Shown in pieces: positions 57,136 to 64,000 of a DNA stretch of 64,000 bases. A program made the translations under genes and the position numbers. A model generated the notes under the pieces. The model ran no database searches, was not told the DNA's origin, and saw only the letters and a program-made list of their open reading frames with translations. Origin of the DNA: Triangularia verruculosa (Eukaryota; Ascomycota; Sordariomycetes; Sordariales; Podosporaceae); NCBI GenBank assembly GCA_033296885.1, contig MU863894.1:248001-312000 (forward strand), in the 5' to 3' direction. Every line of letters begins with the position of its first letter. The first letter of the stretch is position 1.

Positions 57136-58680
57136 ATGTCTTCTACTACACAGCCAATACAGAGTCCTCAACCTCAGCAAGCGCCAGAACAACCAGCGCC
57201 AGGCCTCGCCTCTAAAAGGCCGGCAGCCGACGATGAAGTCGAGTTTATCTCTTCCTGTCCAGTAAAAAGACCACGACCAAACGACCAAAAACCGGATCCC
57301 GCTGTAAGTCAGCCGCAGCCGCAAGATCATGAGATACAACCACGACAACAACCTCCTGGCAATGGCCACCATGCTTCCGGTCGGCCTTGCTCAACCAGTA
57401 GTGCCACTACCACGGCAAACGTCAGCTCCAGCCGATCCGAAAGCATGCAGGTCCCGTCTCAGAACTCCACCCCTGATCTGGGGTTTGAACACCACGGTCC
57501 ATCGCTCTCAGCCTTGGACAACTTCGCCTTTCCTCAGAATTTTCTGCCGCTCACTTGTCCATCACGCATGTCCATAGCAATCTCGCCCAAACAAACGCCA
57601 CAGGCGATGCCCTCTGCAAGCCACTCGGGCCCAATGCTAGCCGATACCAGCGTTCCGTCACACTGCAATCCGACTCCAGGCCTTGATCAAGTTCCATGTC
57701 TTGATTTCAACGGAATCACCACTAACGGTGCGGGCTTTGAGATGGTCCATGTGTTCCCACCATCAGACAATAATGTCCCAATGAACAACACCACCGTCAT
57801 GGCGAGCCAGATGATGAACCCAACACCGTCTGGACCGAACGCCATTCCCTTCACCATGTACTCGATGGGCAGCATCATGCCTATGCATCAACAAAATGTG
57901 AACCCAAATGCAAACACATGGATGAATCCACGTCCAACGCAAGTCCAAACTTCACAAGCATTCAGACAAAATAACGTGCCGATGACAGTAAAGGAACAGC
58001 AGCAGCAACCGCAACAAGCATCCTCGCCCACAACCCCTCAAGCAGCCCCCGTGCAGCCTCGATACTCGCTCTCTCTCCATACTCCAAGTCAAAACCAAAG
58101 CCAAGGGAAACCACCGTGCCTCCACTGCACCGTCCTTCGACAAGAGCACATCCGCCGGCACCAGCAACCCCCTCATTCACATGATTGTCAACCGCCTCCT
58201 CCACATAACTGTCAGCCACCTCCAGCACAACCTAGCATGCCACTCCCATTCACAACCCAAACATTCCAGCCTGCTCTCCCTGCCCCCACTACTCGTCCTG
58301 CACCCACCACATCAACCTTTGAACAGCAGACCCTCTCCAGCAAGAAAAGCAAGTTCTCCATTCCCACCCGCAAAAGACCAACCCAGAATCTCCAAGTAGA
58401 CATCGCCGAGACAGCCGAGGAAATATTTCCTTATGACGAGGTGGCCGCCCGCCACGGGGTGACCCCCCAAAAGGTCTTTGACACTCTATCCGCCATTGTT
58501 TTGATCCCCCTGCTGCGCTGCCCAACTGATAAGCGACGGGCTGGGAAGCTCGCGCACGAGAGGGGCAAGCAGCTGACGCAACTGAAAAACGATATGGGAA
58601 AAGAGAAAGGGGAAGTGGCGACGGTGAAGGAGGTGAGGGATTTTCTGGGTGAGGAGAATAGACAGCAGGCTCAAAGCTAG
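57136..58680 (+). CDS. Uncharacterised Gln/Pro-rich protein with a conserved-looking C-terminal helical domain
   Basis: An intronless ORF. The first in-frame ATG is 57136 (MSSTTQPIQSPQPQQAPEQP); the frame is open 8 codons further without an ATG. It gives 514 aa. Residues 1-420 are disordered: Gln/Pro/Asn/Ser-rich with a basic patch PVKRPRPNDQKPD that could be a nuclear signal, and CxxC-like PPCLHCTVL near 340. Residues ~425-500 are different in kind, ordered and charged: LQVDIAETAEEIFPYDEVAA, RHGVTPQKVFDTLSAIVLIP, then CPTDKRRAGKLAHERGKQL. This could be a helix-turn-helix-like or small winged domain. I do not recognise the family by name. The organisation (long Q/P tail plus one small folded domain) resembles fungal transcription co-regulators, but that is inference. 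Confidence 0.62.
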   Translation: MSSTTQPIQSPQPQQAPEQPAPGLASKRPAADDEVEFISSCPVKRPRPNDQKPDPAVSQPQPQDHEIQPRQQPPGNGHHASGRPCSTSSATTTANVSSSRSESMQVPSQNSTPDLGFEHHGPSLSALDNFAFPQNFLPLTCPSRMSIAISPKQTPQAMPSASHSGPMLADTSVPSHCNPTPGLDQVPCLDFNGITTNGAGFEMVHVFPPSDNNVPMNNTTVMASQMMNPTPSGPNAIPFTMYSMGSIMPMHQQNVNPNANTWMNPRPTQVQTSQAFRQNNVPMTVKEQQQQPQQASSPTTPQAAPVQPRYSLSLHTPSQNQSQGKPPCLHCTVLRQEHIRRHQQPPHSHDCQPPPPHNCQPPPAQPSMPLPFTTQTFQPALPAPTTRPAPTTSTFEQQTLSSKKSKFSIPTRKRPTQNLQVDIAETAEEIFPYDEVAARHGVTPQKVFDTLSAIVLIPLLRCPTDKRRAGKLAHERGKQLTQLKNDMGKEKGEVATVKEVRDFLGEENRQQAQS

Positions 58681-58690
58681 AAATGTCTAT

Positions 58691-58722
58691 GTGTGTGTGT
58701 TTGTGCGTGTGTGTGTGTGTGT
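58691..58722. repeat. Interrupted (GT)n microsatellite
   Basis: A run of GT dinucleotides is broken by TTGTGC in the middle. It lies just after the stop of the Q/P-rich gene, in the short gap shared with the convergent coiled-coil gene. Confidence 0.9.
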
Positions 58723-58816
58723 CGAATCCCATTTCTCTTTTTATTCTGTTTTGTTTTTCCTTTTCTCTGTTTCATTTCGTGATTTTCTGTTGGGGGAGGC
58801 GATAAGACAAGGGAGA

Positions 58817-60720
58817 CTACTGGTACAGCCATTCGGTGGCCTTCAAGGATCGTCTGGACCCGGCTTCGGCAGGGGACCCACTGAGTCTACGGGTTGACGA
58901 GCTCACAGGTGGGGGGGTCGTGATGGGCGGTACGGTGGAGCTTGATGATACGGCCTGCTGCGGAAGTTCGTCTTTGCTTCCTGGGGGCGTTGCTGCTAGC
59001 GGTGATTGTGTAAAAGGTTCGTCTTCTTCTTGCTCACCCAGAGGGTCCTCATAGATGGGAGGGTGAAAACTCTTGCCTTGCTGACCATCACTGGTGCCAA
59101 TTGCGCCTGACATCATCCACTCAGAATCCAATCCAGAAGTCAGCAGCGACACAGGCGGAAGTTTGGAAATTTGGTGTTCACCAGAATGACAGGAGTGCCA
59201 GGGGAATGAAACAGCAGTGGGGGACAGATTGTCGTAACCGATCAGATTCAACAAAATGTTGACCTCGCTGTGATCATCTGAGAAGACCTCATCCGCGTCA
59301 CTGAGAAGTGTTGGTCTGATTGGTGCTGCCGGCTCCTGCGGGGGAAAGGGAGCAGCAGAAACCCTTGGAGTTTGCGATCCATCAGTTGTAGCGCCAGTGT
59401 TGGGAGATTCGTTGAGGGATTCGTCGATGGATTGAACGTGGTACCGGTCTTGCTCGACACTTGGTTGCCTTGACCGATAGCTGGGGGGCGGCGGACGAGG
59501 TGAATAAGGAGGCGCGGGACTATGCTCCCTGCTGGCCGCCTGTGAGCGCCCAAAACAAACAGCTGACTGAGTTCGACCACGATAAATACCAGGGTCGTTT
59601 GGATCAGTCCCACTTGATGTTGGAAGAGTCAAGTCGCTTTCGGATGCGGCTGAAGGGCGAGATTGCAGCCTTTTGGAATCGTCATCACTATGGCTCGAGG
59701 ATATGTTTGCTAGTTCGTCATAGGCTCCGCCGGCCTTGAGCATGTAGTAGAGGGAATCATGGAATGGGAGTTTTTGCTCTGAAAGTAGATCACTGTGTAC
59801 CCCTGTCAGATATCTGGGAGGATAACCTGATCTTGAAGAGAGAGAAGAAACAGCACTTACCTATCTGGCTCCCTGTAGGCCACTGCACGACCAGCTCTGC
59901 GGGCCTCTTTCACTTCTGCCTTCTCCTCCATTGCTTGTTGTCTCATTCGTGACCCGATGGACCGGAGTGGGCGAAGCCTTTCCTTTGCCATCCTCTTTTC
60001 TTCCACCTCGAAAGCAAACTGGCGCGCTCTGATAGAGTCGAGCCTTTCCAGGTAGTCATGCGAACTCAGCCTCTTCTCGCGCGACTCTAGATGTTCCAAC
60101 CGCCGCTCCATACAGTTTAGCTTGGTAAGCTGGGGACACCTCTTCATAAGCACTATTTGGTCCTCGAGTAGACGCTCCATTTGGCTGTCAAAAGACTCAC
60201 GCACATGCTGCGGCACGCCCCCGTGCTTCTTCACCGCCAGATCTCTGTGCCTCATGAGAGAACTTCTCCTTTCATTGATCACGAAGAGCTCTTCCATGCC
60301 GCCTTCCTCCTCCACTAGCCTCATTTGCACTTGAATCATGGCTTTCATATCAGCCAGTTCCCGCCGTATCCCGTCCAGTTGGTACTCGAGATGCTTCAGA
60401 CCGGGAAACTCTTCCCTGAGAGCCCTCATTTCTCGGTTCGCACGAATGACCTCTTCCCGGAGCGACACGAGCACTTCCTGTTGCCCATCGACACAGTAAG
60501 AGTGATAGGCTGCCATGAACCTTTGCTTCTCCTTGTTGAAGTACTTTTGATGGTGCGTCCTCGATACGTCCACCTCGCTCCTGGCCACGCAATGTCCGCA
60601 TTGTTCGTCTCTGTGCATGATGAGCTGTACCTGAGGTTCGTTGCACCAGGCCTCGCATCGCTCGTGAAAGTTTAGATGGAAATGGCCGCAGGACATTCTA
60701 GACTTTGTACCTTGGCACAT
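58817..60720 (-). CDS. Uncharacterised Cys/His + coiled-coil protein
   Basis: Two exons (60720-59861 and 59792-58817) and a 68-nt intron give 611 aa; the acceptor at 59793 (TACACAG) is the one that keeps the frame. I chose ATG 60720, which starts MCQGTKSRMSCGHFHLNF. The first ~60 residues have Cys/His pairs (CGHFHLNFHERC, then HRDEQCGHC) that could bind Zn. Residues ~80-290 are a long charged coiled coil (LREEVIRANREMRALREEF, MERRLEHLESREKRLSS). The second exon begins SDLLSEQKLPFHDSLYYMLK and the rest is disordered, Ser/Pro-rich (PPYSPRPPPPSYRSRQP), ending LKATEWLYQ. I do not recognise the family; similar Cys/His-plus-coil fungal proteins exist but are mostly unnamed. No enzyme motif is seen. 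Confidence 0.62.
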
Positions 60721-61794
60721 GGCGACTATTTCTCCGTCCGCAGGGGCGGATACTGGTCTCAACCTGTCCTTTGGCTCTTTCCTTCGATGATGATGCGACG
60801 TGACGTGTATGCGACTAGGATGCTCTCGATCTTTTCTTTGATAGCTTCATGGGACGGATCTTGGGTTTCTTCTGGGAGGAAAAGGACCGAGCATCTTCTT
60901 CGGCATCGAGCCCCCGCCTTATTTGAGTTTCCGGACGTCATGGCCACCTTTCTATTTGAGTTTGCCGGCCCTAAGCCCACTGGACAACGGTCACATGTCG
61001 GCGTTTTAACCTATGTCGAGCGCATTGCTCGTGCGGACTTTATCAAATGAGGTGGTGGCGTAGTTTTTGCCTTGCACATTTGTTTCTGTTGAGCCTGTTG
61101 ATTCCTAGCATCACCATCGGACGAGACCCCAGAAGACAGCTGCGGTTGTCGCTACACACGGAGTCGGGACGGAGCCGGCCTTGGCACATTTCACAAGTTC
61201 AGATCTTTCGGCGTCTTCCGATTCGGATCTGGAGAGACGGCAGCAGGGTGCCTCCCGGTATTTTTCACCCCGTGCTCTACGAACCAACGAACGGCAACCC
61301 ATTTCAGTGGCGACCTCGTCTTCTGTCCCCTTTCCCGCACGTTGCTCTCCTCCAGTCGCTACACTAAATCTTGGAATACACTATTTTCTTTAGAACCTCC
61401 TTCCTTGTTTGGAACTGATCATCGTTGGCCGTCTTTGGAAAAAAAAAACCGAATTGCGTGCTTTAAAAAGCGACGTACCTAGGTGCTCGGTCCTTGACCT
61501 ACCTAACCAACCAGTGCTCCCTCAACTCAAGCACGACATTGATACTACATTCACTGTATTACTCCTTCGGTCACAGCATTAGCATTCGGATCCCGGCCGG
61601 CACCGCCAATCGCCTCGGTCTGGTTTCCAGTCCCCATTTCGCTGAGAGAGAGAAACACACAACCAGAATGGTCTTTGTGGTGGAATTCTTTTCACTACTT
61701 CTCAAACAAATCCATTGAACTTCACCGGCTCGAGTCAAACAACGCCCCACAAACTCACCCCACAACCTCACAACAGACATCGGCCATAGAAGCG
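60721..61794. other. Divergent region upstream of the amino-acid permease
   Basis: About 1.1 kb between divergent starts. It contains an A-run near 61440 and a TACCTAGGTG motif at 61476-61485. Several short ORFs, none convincing. Confidence 0.5.
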
Positions 61795-63697
61795 ATGTCT
61801 TCCACGGGGATTGACATTGGGGGCTCTCCCCCCAATTCAGGGAATCATGATCAGGAAAGGGGGCTGTCACCATTGTCCCCCGACAAAGGGGGCAGCGACG
61901 AAAAGAAGCAGGGACCCCCTTCGTTGCCGTCGCTTGCAGGGGCACAGGTAGAAGACAACATCATGAGACGCCAGCTCAAGTCTCGACACATTCAACTCAT
62001 CGGTAATTCTCTATTTCAAAACCACCTTGTCACCCTCACTCTCACTCGTCCCTGACGCTCAAACAAACAGGAATTGGCGGAACGATTGGTACAGCCCTCT
62101 ACGTCCAAATCGGCCGCGGTCTCCTGCAAGGTGGGCCCGCCTCGCTCTTCCTCGCATTCACCATCTGGTGCTCCTTCATTCTCGCTGTGACGTTGTGCAT
62201 GGCCGAGATGGTCACGTACCTCCCTATTTCCTCGCCCTTTATCCGTCTCGCTGGCCGCTACGTCGACGAGGCGTTTGGTTTTGCCTGTGGGTGGAACTTC
62301 TTCATCTTTGAGGCTGCATTGGTGCCATTCGAGATTGTTGCCTGCAATGTTATCCTGCACTACTGGAAAGGTTCTGAGATCGTGCCCGCTGGGGGGATCA
62401 TAGCCATCATCATCTGCTTGTACGGCTTGATCAACGTGTTGGCTGTGCAGTGGTACGGAGAGGTGGAGTTTTGGGCCGCGCTGGGAAAAGTGGTGCTCAT
62501 CATGGCGCTCTTGGTATTCACTGTGGTGGTGATGTGTGGTGGGAATCCAACAGGGGATAGGTTCGGATTCCGGTACTGGAATGACCCGGGCGCTTTTGCC
62601 GAGTCGTATCACACGGGAGATCTAGGCAGGTTTCTCGGGTTCCTGCAGTGCTTGATCCAGGCCTCGTTCACAATTGCAGGCCCGGATTACGTGAGTATGG
62701 CGGCAGGAGAGGCTGAAAACCCGAGGGTGGTGATGCCCAGGGCCTTTAATGCTGTGTTTTATCGACTGACGACATTCTTCATGCTCGGCAGTCTGGCGGT
62801 TGGAATTCTGGTGCCCTATACAGACGAGGAGATGAAGGTGGCCTTTTCTACAGGGGCACCAGGAGCGGCCGCAAGCCCATATGTCATTGCCATGAATCGG
62901 CTCCAGATTAGGGTGCTGCCGGACATTGTCAATGCCATGGTCTTGACAGCTGCATTTTCGGCAGGGAACAGTTATGTTTATTGTGCGTCACGGTCGCTGT
63001 ACGGCATGGCCCTCGAGGGCAAGGCACCCAAGGTGTTTACCAAGGTCACGGCCAAGGGGGTGCCTCTGTACGCAGTTTTGGTAGTGCTGGGCATTTCGCT
63101 TCTGAGCTTCTTGCAGGTCTCAAACGATGCCGCCGTGGTGTTGCAGTGGTTTGTAAACTTGGTCACGGCGAGCCAGCTGATCAATTTTGCGTCCATGTGC
63201 GTGACCTATCTGCGGTTCTACTACGGCATGCAGGCCCAGGGGTTCAAGAGGGACGACTTGCCGTACAAGGCCATGTTGCAGCCTTATGCGGCATGGTATG
63301 GCCTGGTAGGGACATTTGTGATGACATTTGTCGGTGGCTATACCGTCTTTTTGCCGGGCAGATGGGACGTGCCTACTTTTCTCTTTTCGTGAGTCTTTTC
63401 CCTGTCATGAAGGAGCTGCTGGATGGATAGGTAATTCATTGCTAACCAAAAACAGCTACACAATGATTGCCGTGTGTCCAGTCTTGTATTTGGGGTACAA
63501 AATCGTCAAAAAGACAAAGGTGTACCGCTCAGATGAGATTGACTTGGTCAAAAACGTCGATGAGATTGAGGAGTACCATAAAAAATATGTTCCCAGCCCT
63601 CCAAAGTATGTGCTTTTGCTCCTCATGGATACGGAGGCTTGACTAACAGCTTGACAGGAACGCCTTTGACAGAGCTTTGGATTGGTTGTTTGGTTAG
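61795..63697 (+). CDS. Fungal amino-acid permease (YAT/APC superfamily)
   Basis: Plasma-membrane amino-acid:proton symporter with about 12 membrane segments. Exons 61795-62002, 62071-63388, 63456-63605 and 63658-63697 give 571 aa. The N-terminus is cytosolic, Gly/Ser/Pro-rich (MSSTGIDIGGSPPNSG). The first membrane helix is made at the intron-1 junction (HIQLIGIGGTIGTALYVQIG), the diagnostic APC start. Other family blocks are GLLQGGPASLFLAFTIWCSF, AEMVTYLPISSPFIRLAG, EAFGFACGWNFFIFEA, ASFTIAGPDYVSMAAGEAEN and SAGNSYVYCASRSLYGMAL. The C-terminal tail after YTMIAVCPVLYLGYKIVKKT ends NAFDRALDWLFG, with the last 12 codons on a separate exon. The closest types are DIP5/proline-like fungal permeases, but substrate range cannot be read from sequence. 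Confidence 0.93.
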
Positions 63698-63860
63698 AGC
63701 TGGTTGCAAAACCCAAATGGCCGAAGGGACAAGTGATATAAGTCATGATACCCGATCTGGTTACATAATAGTCGAAATTCGCCGTCATTTACACGGTCCA
63801 ATATGCATTTACCATTACGTGCTACCAAGAAAAAAACACAGCATAGTATTCGCTTTTTTG

Positions 63861-64000
63861 TCATGTCCTGGGGTTCCTCAAGAATCCGACAACGCCACTG
63901 CAGTACCCAATCAAATCATCCAGCCTGTCTCTTTCCCGCGCTTGATGCTCCTTCCACCTGTCGAGCGCCTTGAGAAGGCAGTCGTTGGCCACGACAAGAT
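63861..64000 (-). CDS. 3' end of a minus-strand gene running off the right edge
   Basis: Reading from 63998 down to the stop at 63861-63863, 45 codons are open and charged: LVVANDCLLKALDRWKEHQA, then RERDRLDDLIGYCSGVVGFL and the end RNPRT. The amphipathic, Arg/Asp/Leu-rich composition looks like a protein C-terminus rather than random sequence. It is too short to name. The gene extends beyond the window, so the start and most of the product are unseen. It converges with the permease gene. Confidence 0.45.
   Translation of the reverse strand, partial: LVVANDCLLKALDRWKEHQARERDRLDDLIGYCSGVVGFLRNPRT

Overview
The window reads as nuclear DNA of a filamentous ascomycete (Pezizomycotina), most likely a sordariomycete. 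Genes are protein-coding on both strands. Introns are short (about 50-110 nt, GT-AG, with CTAAC/CTGAC-like branch sites). Several products look like Neurospora/Podospora proteins in length and sequence: RAS-1 at 213 aa, the FOX-2 multifunctional enzyme at 893 aa, and a TOK-type two-pore K+ channel. There is no operon structure, and I recognised no transposon, rRNA or tRNA. Exon models were built by hand by matching splice sites to reading phase; where the phases close, I give the resulting length.

Layout from left to right. 1-9.2 kb: 3' end of an AVL9-like DENN-domain gene (+), cullin-1 (-), an SRF1-like membrane protein (-), and a mitochondrial K+/H+-exchange-related protein (+). 9.7-18.6 kb: an uncharacterised single-pass protein (-), a TOK1-type potassium channel (+), two uncharacterised small proteins (one with an OTU-like Cys/His layout), and a possible 64-aa membrane microprotein. 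18.7-27 kb: ras-1 (-), a gene-poor 3.5 kb, a MoaB/CinA-type molybdopterin-binding-domain protein (-), glia maturation factor/AIM7 (+), and NBP35 (-). 28.9-46.8 kb: an ECM11-domain protein (+), a TDA10/glycerate-kinase-like protein (-), the peroxisomal beta-oxidation gene fox-2 (+), a HeLo-like/NACHT NLR-type protein (+), mitochondrial EF-G2 (MEF2, -), and retromer VPS17 (+). 46.8-52.3 kb: a 5.4-kb stretch with no convincing gene. 52.3-64 kb: a sorbitol/xylitol-type Zn dehydrogenase (+), COP9 signalosome subunit 6 (-), two uncharacterised low-complexity/coiled-coil proteins, an amino-acid permease (+), and the 3' end of a minus-strand gene running off the right edge.

Most genes are housekeeping and unrelated to their neighbours. 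Two functional links are present but probably coincidental. Cullin-1 and CSN6 belong to the same neddylation/deneddylation cycle. AVL9-like and VPS17 both act in membrane traffic. The most interesting accessory gene is the NACHT protein, which looks like a fungal innate-immunity/heterokaryon-incompatibility type STAND protein without C-terminal repeats. The most interesting architecture is a set of very small exons: 17 nt in cullin-1, 9 nt next to a GC-AG intron in the molybdopterin-domain gene, and an ATG-only first exon in the GMF gene. In the K+ channel, an intron splits the selectivity-filter glycine codon.
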